Positions 25,810 to 35,529 are shown, counted from the first letter of the stretch. The stretch is 64,000 nt of DNA from Chitinophagaceae bacterium (GCA_019638615.1 JAHBTL010000028.1:35137-99136); one strand, 5' to 3'. The notes: generated from the letters alone by a model not told the origin. Translations and numbers: made by a program.

Positions 25810-26903
25810 TTATTTCCCCTTATGTTTCAATCCCTTTTCAATCTGTTGAATGCTTGGCAGCTTACCTTTCATTTTTGCAGGTATTGATTCTGTTAATTTG
25901 TACTCACTAACACCAATAGGTGTACCAATGTTTTTCAGCGAGTATTCAACAATGAGTTTGCCTGCTTTTTTACAAAGCAATAATCCAATAGAAGGTTGAT
26001 CCTGCGATAGTTTTAATTGAGCATCAACAGCCGCTAAGTAAAAATTCAACTTACCGGCATATTCAGGCTTAAAATGATCCATCTTAAGTTCCACTATAAC
26101 ATAGCAATGCAGCCTGGTATGATAAAACAGCAGGTCAATAAAAAAATCTTCTCCATCGACTACCAGTAACTGCTGCCTGTTGATATAGGCAAATCCGGCT
26201 CCGAGTTCAAGAAGAAATTTTACCAACTGATCGGTAAGCGCTGTTTCAAGATCTTTTTCCGTAACTTTTTCTCCCAGTTGCAGGAAATCAAAATGATATG
26301 GGTTTTTTAATAACTCGTTAGCCAAATTGCTTTGTACTTTAGGTAAAGTATATTTAAAGTTTGTAAGCGCTTTACCTTTCCGCCGATACAATCCGCTTTC
26401 CATCTGGTGCACCAGCACGCTTCGGCTCCAGTTATACTGTGTGGTTTGTCTAATGTAAACAGGGCTTCTTTAACGTCTTTACACTTGGTTATGATCTGCA
26501 GGTGATGCCCCCAGGGAATTGTAGTAAGTATAGAAGGAATTGGGTCAACAGGCTGCTGACCTTTTGTGCGAATTGACTTCTTTTTGGGATGTCCTCTCAA
26601 TTCGTCAACAGCTTGTTGACGAATTGAAAATTCGTAAAAACTCACCCACAACCTTATGTATTTGATATTGGTAAGAGAAAACCCTTTTACATCAGGAAAA
26701 GTTTTCTGAAGGTCCTGAGATAACTTTGGTAAGAGTCCTGTTCCCCAGCCGGCATTCTTCTCTTTTTCAAGAACTTCTGCTCCTATATCCCAATAAAGAC
26801 TTAACAATTCTGCATTTACTTTTAGTGCAACTTTTATTTGTGCAGACCGCACACGAATCTTCAATTGCTTCAGCCATTGTGCATAGCCTTTGGTGAGTTT
26901 CAT
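25810..26903 (-). pseudogene. DUF1016/YhcG-type PD-(D/E)XK nuclease gene with a frameshift
   Basis: Two overlapping frames together make one DUF1016 protein. The 5' frame (26903 to about 26460) holds the DUF1016 N-terminal domain (LLSLYWDIGAEVLEKEKN, FSLTNIKYIRLWVSFYE, IPWGHHLQII). The 3' frame (from about 26460 to 25810) holds the C-terminal nuclease domain (DFFIDLLFYHTRLHCYVIVE then LKMDHFKPEYAGKLNFYL, with the Asp and Glu-x-Lys of the PD-(D/E)XK fold). One missing base in the A-run at 26457-26459 (T-run on the coding strand) would restore a single frame through ALFYIRQTTQYNWSRS. A palindromic repeat lies inside the 5' frame. Function of the family is poorly known; some members are tied to DNA repair or defence. 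Confidence 0.8.
26598..26626. repeat. 29-base palindrome, copy 2 (inside the DUF1016 frame)
   Basis: Perfect 13-base arms (CAATTCGTCAACA and its complement) surround GCT. On the coding strand it adds residues SIRQQAVDEL-like between the two nuclease domains without breaking the frame. A weaker relative (GGTCAACA-GGC-TGCTGACC) is at 26543-26561 in the same frame. Confidence 0.7.
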
Positions 26904-27018
26904 AATTGGTTAATAAAGTGTTCTCAATAATGTTATTGAATGTAAAATAAGAAAAATAAGTAGTTTTTCGCCACGTGCAAATGATAAATCCTGATAAAAT
27001 TTATCTTATCCAGTCAAT

Positions 27019-27060
27019 GGCTCCGGTAACATTTTGTTTGAACGGATTTTAATCCGTTGA
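27019..27060. repeat. Direct repeat with palindrome, copy 1, before map
   Basis: The unit reads GGCTCCGGTAAC, then ATTTTGTTTG, then the palindrome AACGGATTTTAATCCGTT and GA. It recurs at 27930-27970, about 910 bases away in the same orientation. This copy ends 5 bases before the -7 element of map. Confidence 0.8.
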
Positions 27061-27065
27061 AGTTT

Positions 27066-27073
27066 TACCTTTG
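27066..27073 (+). promoter_or_regulatory. -7 promoter element of map
   Basis: TACCTTTG is a perfect match to TAnnTTTG and ends 16 bases before the ATG at 27090. It rules out the in-frame TTG at 27057 as the start. Confidence 0.55.
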
Positions 27074-27089
27074 CATCTCAATATTATTT

Positions 27090-27854
27090 ATGTCAATTAC
27101 CACTCAGGCAGAAATGACCGGAATGAAAAGAATCAGCGAAATAGTGGGCATCACTTTAAAAAAGATGCGCGATCATGCGCGTCCCGGAATGAGCACGAAA
27201 GAGCTGGATGATTTTGGTGGAAACATACTGAATAGCTTTGGTGCAAAATCGGCTCCCCGGCTTACCTATGGTTTCCCGGGCTGGACCTGCATCAGCGTAA
27301 ACAACGAAATCGCTCACGGCATACCTTCTCAAAACAAAATATTGCGGGAAGGGGATATGGTCAATATTGATGTTTCAGCAGAGCTGGATGGATTCTGGTC
27401 GGATAACGGAGGCTCCTTTGTTTTAGGCAACGACGTTTATGAGCACCAGCGCCTGGTAGATACTTCCAAAAGAATTTTATACAATGCCATTACGCAGATA
27501 AAAGGCGGAGTGAAAATTGCCGATATCGGGCGACTGATAGAAACACAGGCAAAGAAAGCGGGATATAAGGTAATTAAGAATCTTACCGGTCATGGCGTTG
27601 GCAGAAGCCTGCACGAGGAACCGCACGAAATTGCCTGCTATTACGACCGGCTCAACCTGAAAAGGTTCAGGAAAAATTCCGTAGTGGCGATCGAAACATT
27701 CATTTCCACGCGTTCTACCACAGCGGTGGAGCAAAGCGATGGCTGGACTTTTTTAGGACAGCATGGCGGCTTTACGGCGCAGCATGAACACACAATTGTT
27801 GTAACAGATGATCAACCCATTATACTAACAGCCGCCAATAAAATATGGGATTAA
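27090..27854 (+). CDS. map: Type I methionine aminopeptidase
   Basis: This is a 254-residue enzyme that removes N-terminal Met from new proteins. All metal ligands of the pita-bread fold are present: Asp94, Asp105, His168, Glu202 and Glu233; His76 lies in the EIAHGIP substrate pocket motif. No N-terminal zinc finger is present. It sits alone between two copies of a palindromic direct repeat (27019-27060 and 27930-27970), which suggests it could be an extra copy acquired or moved as a unit; whether the genome has another map is not known from this window. Confidence 0.92.
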   Translation: MSITTQAEMTGMKRISEIVGITLKKMRDHARPGMSTKELDDFGGNILNSFGAKSAPRLTYGFPGWTCISVNNEIAHGIPSQNKILREGDMVNIDVSAELDGFWSDNGGSFVLGNDVYEHQRLVDTSKRILYNAITQIKGGVKIADIGRLIETQAKKAGYKVIKNLTGHGVGRSLHEEPHEIACYYDRLNLKRFRKNSVVAIETFISTRSTTAVEQSDGWTFLGQHGGFTAQHEHTIVVTDDQPIILTAANKIWD

Positions 27855-27862
27855 TTTCTGTA

Positions 27863-27878
27863 TGGGATTAAAATCCCA
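27863..27878. repeat. 16-base palindrome after map
   Basis: TGGGATT-AA-AATCCCA lies 9 bases after the map stop codon. It is built like the palindrome in the flanking direct repeats (GGATT..AATCC core). A further inverted pair, CGAGCCTAC with GTAGGCTCG, follows at about 27895-27935. Confidence 0.55.
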
Positions 27879-27929
27879 CGCAGATACATGAAATCGAGCC
27901 TACAGCTCTTCTCTTTCACCAGAACCGTA

Positions 27930-27970
27930 GGCTCGGTAACATTTTGTTTGAACGGATTTCAATCCGTTGA
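27930..27970. repeat. Direct repeat with palindrome, copy 2, supplying a stop codon
   Basis: This copy differs from copy 1 by one missing C and one T-to-C change. It reaches into the 3' end of the minus-strand rhamnosidase gene: the last residues STD and the TGA stop (27961-27959) lie in the palindrome. Confidence 0.8.
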
Positions 27971-30900
27971 CATCTCCTTTATGCTTACCGGGACTGTAAG
28001 ACCTGATGGCAACAGTGGCGAATCTTTTTTATAATGTTTGTATGTAGTAAATGTAAACCTGCCGCTGGTTCTCGCTTTACCCTGCTGCAGCCATTCGGGC
28101 CACTGACCGTTCTTTACCCCGTCATCCGGTAACTGTTCATCTCCTATTAAGCGGTTGGACCATAAGTTGACTACTGCTATTTCCAACTGGTTGTCCTTTT
28201 CTTTTACAATGCCCGTGATATCCACCTGCCAGGGAGCGGTCCATATCACGCCCAGGTCTTTTCCGTTCAACTTTACCTGTGCCATGTTGTTCACCTCGCC
28301 CAAGTCAAGGAAAAGCCGCCGGCCTTTATTATTGATATCTGTTCCGGGAAGGTCAAAGCTTTGCCTGTAAACAGCCGTACCTGAATAGTATTTTATTCCT
28401 TCTTCGGGACGGGTTGTCCAGTCCTGCAACTGGTCAAATACTACTTTTTCAGGACCTCCCCATTGAGGATCAAAAGACACTGTCCATGCGCCCTCCAACG
28501 TTGCTAGATTGTTATACCCTGGAAAATTCTCTTTAGCAGGAACTGGTGTAGCTTTTGCTCCTTTTCTGAAAACAATAAAAAAGCTTTGGTTCGGCTGAAA
28601 CTGTAAGGGGATAGCGGTCTGTCCGTCTTGTTGCGTAAATGCGGGCAGTGATCTCATTTCTCCCGTAACAGGATCCCAAAGCTCAGGACTGCCACTATCG
28701 CAGCGGAATATGGCATCCGCGTTCAAAGGCTCAGTAGTTTTATTTGCTACAAAATATATATCCCAGCCGGGAGCAGTGCGATGTGTATAGCGCAAATCAC
28801 CGGCCCATTCAAAATCCTCGGGCACACCCATATTCTTTAATATACCGGCAGTTATACTGTATAGCGGGTAAAGCCCATCCGATTTGGTACTTATGTCGGC
28901 GCCCCAGATGATCTTTCCTTTGCCATATATACGCTCTGTATAAGCGGATGGAATTTCCAACGCCCCCCATATGGTACGGGACAGGTTTTTTACCTGCTCA
29001 TCGCAGCCGGGATATCCTGTCAGTCCGGGTGACTGAACAGGAGGGTTGCCTATTATCACTGCGCCTTCGCGCACTAATTCCCCGATCTTTTCCAGCAGTC
29101 TCGGCGTCATTGTTTTCACATCAGGCAACACTAATAGTTTATACATTGCTCCTCCCGGAAATACAACCTGGTTGTCTTTAACACTCGCTATAAGCAATTG
29201 CCCTGGTGAGCAACCGTCAAAATTGTATCCTCTCCTGTCGCGCACCGGCTCTTCGCCGCTAAGCGCCGACGAAGGCGGACGGAAAACATGCGGGGCGCCT
29301 TCGGGCGACAGATACAATACATCCGCCACCGTTCTTCCCTGCTGCAACATAAACTGGCAGCGTGAAATATAGCGGTGATAATCCGATACCATCGGCCACC
29401 AGGTCTGGTTCCTGTCCCAGTGTATACCGTAAGGTCCCATCGTCATACCGGGGTGCAGGCTGTCTGGCAATGACTGGCTTTGAAAAGTATGATATACCAG
29501 CCGGTTAATACCGGCAGCAAAAGCCCAGTCGCCCTGCGATTTCATAGAACCGGGATACTGCTTCCATCCTTCATTCTTTTCAGCCGTAAATGCTTCTGCG
29601 GGAACAAGCGACTGCCCGTTAACGTGAGCAATGGATACCGCTTCAATACAACTGAATGAAGTATTATAGCCGAAATCCTTGCTCCAGAATTCACACATCG
29701 GCACATCCGCCACAGCGCCCAGCTCAAGATCTGCCGTGGGGTTCATATCATAAGGCTCAATAGATAGCCCCAGCCCATGGCGATGAGCATACTTTTTAAC
29801 CTGCCCTGCATGATATTCCAAAACAAGCTCCTGCGCGGTTTGACGGAGATCCCATAAAAACCGCTCGCTGATCTCTGGATTTTCTACGATCATACCATTA
29901 TACACGGGATAAAAAGGCTGGGGGTCATACCCTCTTCTTTTCATAAACTCTGCCCGCATATTTTTTGTCCAGTTTTGTGCGCCCATTTCCCAACTGTCCA
30001 TGTGCAGGAATTTCAGTCCTCCTTCAGATCTCTTAACAGGCTTCCCGATCTTCCTGAATATTCTTCCCGTATATTCATCCAAGTGCGCATTTAAAGCAGC
30101 CGTATCCAGCTTATCAGCCTCAAAGCCCAGCCCGGGAAAAGGAGCCGGACGGGTGACAGCACCATTATTACGTGTGCCGAACCGCATGATGATCCAATTG
30201 CCCGGTGGCACTTCCCAGTTTACGGTTCCATCGGGCTGAAGCTTATCGGTAAGATCGAGTATGGTATTTTTTGAAACTGCTGCACCGGGGAGCATACTTC
30301 CATCATCATCGGGAGACAGGAAAGGTTTTACACCGGCGACCGATGAATACGGCGCACGATAATACAAAGCCTTTTCATCTATATTTTTTATTTTACCCGT
30401 ATCCGAAAGCTGTGGAAATGCCAGGACAGCTACATCCTCATAAAAATCCTGCCACTGCTTTTTTAAGCCTGGAGTAAATACGCCTTCTCCGAAGAATGGT
30501 CTTTTAGGAAGCGGCACAGGAAGCTTTATTTTTTTATTTTCATTTCCCTGTACGGTGATAGCTGACGATACCAAATGCTGCATGGATTGTGCAGGCGCTA
30601 CCCATGGCCCACCGCTACCCGACCAGCCGGGCCCTATACCCAATGTCATGGCAATGTTCAGTCTCCGGCATTCTTTTTCGGCATGTGCAAATAATTCCAG
30701 CCAGCGATCGCTTAAAAAATCAACCTTACCGCGAGGTACGCCTACATTTACTTCAAGAAATATCACATTACCGATACCCGATCTGGACATAGATTCCAGG
30801 TCTTTCGTCATCCCTTCTTCCGATAAATTTCCATCCATGAAATACCAGTATACGCCGGGGCGGGCCCAATCCGGCGGATTTACAAAGCCTGCCTTAAGCG

Positions 30901-31105
30901 CCCCTATCCCGGAAATATCCGTCTGGGCAGGAACCGTTGTTTTTTTGGTACAGCCACTCCACAACAATGCGGCAATCAAAATAAAGAAGGAGTAAAGAAG
31001 TGAATGGATCTTTATGAACTCAGCAATTTTGCTACTATGAGGCTTTTGTTGCGTCGCACACTTCAGCGCCTTCTTCATTGTTCGGCAATAATTATAATCG
31101 TTCAT
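27959..31105 (-). CDS. GH106 alpha-L-rhamnosidase, lipoprotein
   Basis: This is a large exported enzyme (1048 residues from the ATG at 31105, or 1039 from the ATG at 31078; the two starts cannot be separated). A hydrophobic stretch ending LLWSGC is a lipobox, so the protein is anchored in a membrane. The GH106 catalytic region begins with PPDWARPGVYWYFMDGNLS and SRSGIGNVIFLEVNVGVP and includes GIGPGWSGSGGPWV. A C-terminal beta-sandwich (LDLGEVNNMAQVKLNGKDLG, then VIWTAPWQVDITG) is a GH2-type sugar-binding fold. GH106 enzymes cut alpha-L-rhamnose from plant or bacterial glycans. The stop codon lies inside a palindromic repeat. It follows the isomerase gene by 140 bases. Confidence 0.85.
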   Translation of the reverse strand: MNDYNYCRTMKKALKCATQQKPHSSKIAEFIKIHSLLYSFFILIAALLWSGCTKKTTVPAQTDISGIGALKAGFVNPPDWARPGVYWYFMDGNLSEEGMTKDLESMSRSGIGNVIFLEVNVGVPRGKVDFLSDRWLELFAHAEKECRRLNIAMTLGIGPGWSGSGGPWVAPAQSMQHLVSSAITVQGNENKKIKLPVPLPKRPFFGEGVFTPGLKKQWQDFYEDVAVLAFPQLSDTGKIKNIDEKALYYRAPYSSVAGVKPFLSPDDDGSMLPGAAVSKNTILDLTDKLQPDGTVNWEVPPGNWIIMRFGTRNNGAVTRPAPFPGLGFEADKLDTAALNAHLDEYTGRIFRKIGKPVKRSEGGLKFLHMDSWEMGAQNWTKNMRAEFMKRRGYDPQPFYPVYNGMIVENPEISERFLWDLRQTAQELVLEYHAGQVKKYAHRHGLGLSIEPYDMNPTADLELGAVADVPMCEFWSKDFGYNTSFSCIEAVSIAHVNGQSLVPAEAFTAEKNEGWKQYPGSMKSQGDWAFAAGINRLVYHTFQSQSLPDSLHPGMTMGPYGIHWDRNQTWWPMVSDYHRYISRCQFMLQQGRTVADVLYLSPEGAPHVFRPPSSALSGEEPVRDRRGYNFDGCSPGQLLIASVKDNQVVFPGGAMYKLLVLPDVKTMTPRLLEKIGELVREGAVIIGNPPVQSPGLTGYPGCDEQVKNLSRTIWGALEIPSAYTERIYGKGKIIWGADISTKSDGLYPLYSITAGILKNMGVPEDFEWAGDLRYTHRTAPGWDIYFVANKTTEPLNADAIFRCDSGSPELWDPVTGEMRSLPAFTQQDGQTAIPLQFQPNQSFFIVFRKGAKATPVPAKENFPGYNNLATLEGAWTVSFDPQWGGPEKVVFDQLQDWTTRPEEGIKYYSGTAVYRQSFDLPGTDINNKGRRLFLDLGEVNNMAQVKLNGKDLGVIWTAPWQVDITGIVKEKDNQLEIAVVNLWSNRLIGDEQLPDDGVKNGQWPEWLQQGKARTSGRFTFTTYKHYKKDSPLLPSGLTVPVSIKEMSTD

Positions 31106-31194
31106 TACTTTATCTCTTGCTGTATATAAAAATATTTTAACAGTGGCAAAACTCAGGTAAACTCTTTTTCTAAAGATCCCAACTTCTACATCCA

Positions 31195-31240
31195 GGCTAT
31201 TGCTGATAGCTGACGGCTGATAGCCCATGGCTCACAGCCT
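31195..31240. repeat. Degenerate CAGC-rich intergenic repeat, second site
   Basis: GCTGATAGCTGACGGCTGATAGC-like words match, in the other orientation, the stretch at 18900-18955. It lies between the isomerase gene and the GH106 gene. Confidence 0.5.
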
Positions 31241-31245
31241 CTCCA

Positions 31246-32682
31246 TCAGCACACCTGCACAGTCTCAACACCCAGCAGTTCGCCCAGCTTTTTGATCTTT
31301 GACGCAATATGTCCTATGCCTATCGCACAATGATGCGCAGGGCCCTGTGCATTCCACTCCTCCACAAACCGGCGGGCGCCAATGGGGAACCGATACCGGC
31401 TGTTGGTATTGCCGATTTCCAGTATGGGGCCCGGAACAGATTCCGCCTCCGCCACAAGGAACAATAATTTTCCATCCATGGTTTCCACTACCGATAGCAG
31501 GGTCACTTTTCCATAGCGTACCGACATTTCTACCGACAGCCCGTTGCCCACCTTGCCATGATATACCCGCAATGGCTTTACTTTTATTTTTCCTTCTGCA
31601 ATGACCAGGTGCCCCGGACCATCGTGTCCCATCAGCACCACATCATCGTTAAAATCCATGGCATAGTATTCCGTAAACGATCCGCCAACGCCAAAGCTGT
31701 CCATGATCTTCATAGCCTGTACATTTTTGATCTCGTACTCTCCTGCTACCGGAACAGCATTGGCGGTGAGCAAGGAATTACCCAATATAACAGAGCTCAT
31801 GGTATCTTCATTTTCCGGGTTACCTGTCCCTTTGTGATAATAGGCCATGGAACCCAGACGATATTTACAAACCAGTTGATCAAGCGCTACCGAGGTGCGT
31901 GCTGCACGCTCCAGCTCAAAAGCGGAGCAATCGGGCTGCACGTCAAATGCTTCTTCAAATACTTTTAGTTTATCCTGTATCTCTTCTGGAGTCACCTGCT
32001 GGCGAATGAAGGAAAGCTCATCTACCTCAATAATTTCTATATGCCCGCCCAATACAGCGCAGTGCAGGGTGAAGTTGGAATATATATCCAGCATGCCGCC
32101 ATAATAATTGCCCATCACACCGAGGTTATTATGGTACATAATATGCGCCACCCTCGCCGCCGCTATCCAGTCTTCTATTTCTTTCCATACTACAGGATCG
32201 TCATGTAGCATTCCGGTAACCTGGTAAAAAGGGATGCCCGAACGTTTGAACACGCTGGCGATCTCGGGAACCGGACAGGCGGAGCAATAGGCCAGCCATT
32301 CACCGGTCATCCGGGTACGGTCATTCAGTTGATTGAACCATTCGTAATGGATGGCTGCTTCCGGAGAAAGGTTGAGCACGATCACCGGCACTTTAGCGCG
32401 CTTCACTACCGGCAGCACGGTAGACGAAAGCGCATAGGTAGTGACATACAGGAATATCAGGTCTACATCTTCCGTACGAAAACGATGCCCCGCGTCAAAT
32501 GCTTTTTCCGGCGTGTCTATAAGCCCCAGGTTCACCACTTCCGCACCATAGGTTTTTAATCTGCCGGCTACCACATCTACATAACCTTCCAACCGTTTTT
32601 GTAATCCTTCAAATTGCTCCCAATATGCTTCCAGCCCAATTCCAAAGAGTCCTATTTTTAATGGAAATTTATTTGCTAACAT
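31246..32682 (-). CDS. L-fucose/L-arabinose isomerase family protein
   Basis: This is a 478-residue cytoplasmic protein. The fold is that of L-fucose/L-arabinose isomerases: an N-terminal domain with GIGLEAYWEQF, a middle part (SPEAAIHYEWFNQLNDRTRM, MGNYYGGMLDIYSNF) and a C-terminal domain with the segment VLMGHDGPGHLVIAEGK and a late HHCAIGIGHI carrying a likely metal His. The family converts aldoses to ketoses. Between two rhamnosidase genes it could act on L-rhamnose or a related deoxy sugar, but it is not a canonical RhaA and no kinase or aldolase is adjacent. It follows GH78 by 33 bases. Confidence 0.8.
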   Translation of the reverse strand: MLANKFPLKIGLFGIGLEAYWEQFEGLQKRLEGYVDVVAGRLKTYGAEVVNLGLIDTPEKAFDAGHRFRTEDVDLIFLYVTTYALSSTVLPVVKRAKVPVIVLNLSPEAAIHYEWFNQLNDRTRMTGEWLAYCSACPVPEIASVFKRSGIPFYQVTGMLHDDPVVWKEIEDWIAAARVAHIMYHNNLGVMGNYYGGMLDIYSNFTLHCAVLGGHIEIIEVDELSFIRQQVTPEEIQDKLKVFEEAFDVQPDCSAFELERAARTSVALDQLVCKYRLGSMAYYHKGTGNPENEDTMSSVILGNSLLTANAVPVAGEYEIKNVQAMKIMDSFGVGGSFTEYYAMDFNDDVVLMGHDGPGHLVIAEGKIKVKPLRVYHGKVGNGLSVEMSVRYGKVTLLSVVETMDGKLLFLVAEAESVPGPILEIGNTNSRYRFPIGARRFVEEWNAQGPAHHCAIGIGHIASKIKKLGELLGVETVQVC

Positions 32683-32715
32683 TTGTTTATGATGATTCTG
32701 TACTTAATTAACGGA

Positions 32716-35487
32716 TCATTTTTTTGTGTTCACCTGAAACCGGTATTGGCCTGATCCTACCGATATCACTACAGCTCCATTTTGACGATCCAGGATTTTT
32801 ATACCATTGCTTCCATTAACAGGTTTGCCGCTTTCTGTAATTTCAGCTATTTGAGATGCCGGGAGATAAATGGTAGCCGTTGTATTAGCCGGTATCTCTA
32901 TATTTAATTCAAAAGTACCATCTTCTTTCTTCCATTCGGAAGCAATCGCACCGTAAGGAGAAATATAATTTGCCGCGGCATGGATTACATTGCCAACAGG
33001 CTCGGGACGTATATCAATCTGTTTGAAGCCAATTGAATGTTCAGCCTGCCGTATTCCGCCCAATCCACTATAAAACCATTCCATTAAATGCCCCAGCATA
33101 AAATGATTATTAGATACAAAGCGGTAAGCCTGCCACGATTCGGTAAGCGCCGTTGCCCCATGCGCCAGTTGAAAACCATAGCCCGGTACATCGGAACGGT
33201 TGTTCATATCAAAGATAACATCCGAGCGGCCACTTTCCTCTAATACTCTGATCAAATAACGATACCCGATATCTCCCGCTGTAAGACTATTCTTCCGTTC
33301 GCGGATATCGGCCACAATATTTTCAACCACAGCCTCCTTATACTGCGGCTCCACCAATCCCATATACACCGCCATTGCATTGGCGGTCTGGCTGCCTGTA
33401 GCGTATTGCTTAGTACCTTTATTAAAGAAAGCATTATTGAATGTCGTCCTGATTTTTTCAGCCATTTCTTCGTAATGCCGGGCATCTGCTGATTTATCCA
33501 GCAGCTTTGCAACATTACTTAAAATGCTCAGATCGTAATAAAAAATAGCGGTGGCGGTTACGCCCTTGGGGGTCAGTTGTGATTCACCGGGATTTTTAGG
33601 GCCGATATCAAACCAATCTCCCAGTCCATGCGATAAAATACCATTCTCAGATTTTTTTTGAAGATAATCAGCATAACGCTGCATCATCGGGTAGGCTTCT
33701 TTTAACGCCTGCTCATCGCCATACCATTGATACAAATACCAGGGGAGGATGATACAATTGCTTCCCCACTCGGGAGAATCCCTGAAACCGCTTTCAAAAT
33801 GAACGTATTCAGGCGCTATATCGGGCACAAGTCCATCCGCGGTTTGCGCGTCTATCATGTCTTTCACTATTTTCCTGCCCAGTCCCGCAATATTGTAATT
33901 GTATTTTACGGAAGAACCCATTAAGTGAGCTTCTTCAAGCCATCCTAATTTTTCACGATGTGGGCAGTCTGTAAGCACACTGGCCATATTGCTCCCGATA
34001 GCCCAGTCTATAAGTGTGTTGGTACGGTTAAAGAGTTCGTTCGAACAGGAAAATCTACCCACTTTGGCTGCAGCATTTCGAGTATGCAAACTTTCAATTT
34101 CCATAATGACTGGCAAGCCTTTCGGGTTGGGTTCTCCGTTGGGAACTGCGCCTTCCACCTGTATATACCGGAAGCCATAATAAGTGAACCGGGGCTGCCA
34201 GGCTTCCGGCGTTGCTCCTTTTAAAGTGTAATTGAAGTAAACAGGCGTTCCTACCGCGTCCTGCGTAACCAGCCCGTCATCGGTGATCAGCTCTGCCGGC
34301 CGGAACACGATCTGATCCTGCTTTTTGCCTTTCACTTTTATCCTGAATATACCCGAAGCATTTTGACCGAAATCGTATACCCAAACAGATGGTTTGGGCT
34401 GCGAGATCTTTTTCACGGAAAATGAATCTGTAATTTTAAGCGGATCCGCGGTTTGAGCGCTCAGTACCGGCGGGCCATCTACAACAAGGGCTGTCTTCCA
34501 CGACTGATCATTAAAAGAAGGACTGTCCCATCCCGCTTGTTGCAGGTTCGCATTGTAATCCTCGCCGCTGTATATGCTTGAAAAAGTTATTGGACCGGGA
34601 GATGCTTTCCAGCTATCATCGCTTATAATATCTTCCGCAGAGCCATCGGTATATTCCAGCGCTATCCTGCAGATCATTTTCGGATAGCCGTACGCTACGG
34701 TAATTTTCCGGTAACGCTCGCGGGGCGTATAATAAAACCCATTGCCAAGCATAACGCCCAGCGCGTTCCAGCCTTTCTTTAACTGGCTGGTGATATCGAA
34801 GGTTACATACAACGCGTTGTTACTGTATTGCGTCCAGCCGGCGTCAAGAAAATGATCGCCCGTTTTTTTACCATTCACGCTCAAATCAAAATGTCCCAGT
34901 CCGGCAACAAAAGCGGTTGCTTTTTTAACCGTTTTCTTTATAACAAATTCCTTCCGGAGCAAAGGCAGGATGTTTTTTCCGGGGCCTAATTTGGGATTGC
35001 CTCCCCCATGTATGGCAGGCACAATGCGCAAACTGTCGGGCATCCTCTCATAGGCTATCCACCGGGCTCCTTTCCAGTCTTCATTAGCCAGCAAACCCAT
35101 TTGCCACGCGGAAGACTTGCTCCATTGCGAACTAACATCTTTATTATCCCATACCATCACTTTCCAGTAATATAATTTTCCTGACTGAAGCTTTTTACCG
35201 GCGTATGCTACCTGTATGGACTGACCCGAGATCACTTTTTTTGAATCCCAGACATTGCCTGTATTTTTTTGAAGAAGCGCTTTATCATCTGCCACCAGCA
35301 CGCGGTAAGCTATCTGCATGGTATTTCTTCTGGAAGCGGTAAGCTGCCAGCTCAGGCGTGGGGAAGGATCATCAACGCCTAATGGAAATTCCTGGTACTG
35401 GCATTGAAGATTAACCACTACCGGTTGTTGTGCCGACAGCGGGCAGTAGGAAAGTATAGATATAAACAGGATCAGAATCTTCTTCAT
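32716..35487 (-). CDS. GH78 alpha-L-rhamnosidase
   Basis: This is a 923-residue exported enzyme with a signal peptide (1-19, ending LSAQ). GH78 domains follow in the usual order: an N-terminal fibronectin-like domain (FPLGVDDPSPRLSWQL), a beta-sandwich (VAGLGHFDLSVNGKKTGDHF), a second beta domain (PSVWVYDFGQNASGIFRIKV), then the (alpha/alpha)6 barrel from about 480 with DCPHREKLGWLEEAHLM and DSPEWGSNCI, which carry the acidic catalytic residues, and a C-terminal beta domain. It cuts terminal alpha-L-rhamnose. It is flanked by two GH106-type enzymes with presumably different linkage preference. Confidence 0.92.
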   Translation of the reverse strand: MKKILILFISILSYCPLSAQQPVVVNLQCQYQEFPLGVDDPSPRLSWQLTASRRNTMQIAYRVLVADDKALLQKNTGNVWDSKKVISGQSIQVAYAGKKLQSGKLYYWKVMVWDNKDVSSQWSKSSAWQMGLLANEDWKGARWIAYERMPDSLRIVPAIHGGGNPKLGPGKNILPLLRKEFVIKKTVKKATAFVAGLGHFDLSVNGKKTGDHFLDAGWTQYSNNALYVTFDITSQLKKGWNALGVMLGNGFYYTPRERYRKITVAYGYPKMICRIALEYTDGSAEDIISDDSWKASPGPITFSSIYSGEDYNANLQQAGWDSPSFNDQSWKTALVVDGPPVLSAQTADPLKITDSFSVKKISQPKPSVWVYDFGQNASGIFRIKVKGKKQDQIVFRPAELITDDGLVTQDAVGTPVYFNYTLKGATPEAWQPRFTYYGFRYIQVEGAVPNGEPNPKGLPVIMEIESLHTRNAAAKVGRFSCSNELFNRTNTLIDWAIGSNMASVLTDCPHREKLGWLEEAHLMGSSVKYNYNIAGLGRKIVKDMIDAQTADGLVPDIAPEYVHFESGFRDSPEWGSNCIILPWYLYQWYGDEQALKEAYPMMQRYADYLQKKSENGILSHGLGDWFDIGPKNPGESQLTPKGVTATAIFYYDLSILSNVAKLLDKSADARHYEEMAEKIRTTFNNAFFNKGTKQYATGSQTANAMAVYMGLVEPQYKEAVVENIVADIRERKNSLTAGDIGYRYLIRVLEESGRSDVIFDMNNRSDVPGYGFQLAHGATALTESWQAYRFVSNNHFMLGHLMEWFYSGLGGIRQAEHSIGFKQIDIRPEPVGNVIHAAANYISPYGAIASEWKKEDGTFELNIEIPANTTATIYLPASQIAEITESGKPVNGSNGIKILDRQNGAVVISVGSGQYRFQVNTKK

Positions 35488-35529
35488 AGTATCAAGTTAA
35501 TGGTTGCATTTCAGCTTTGTATTTCCTGG

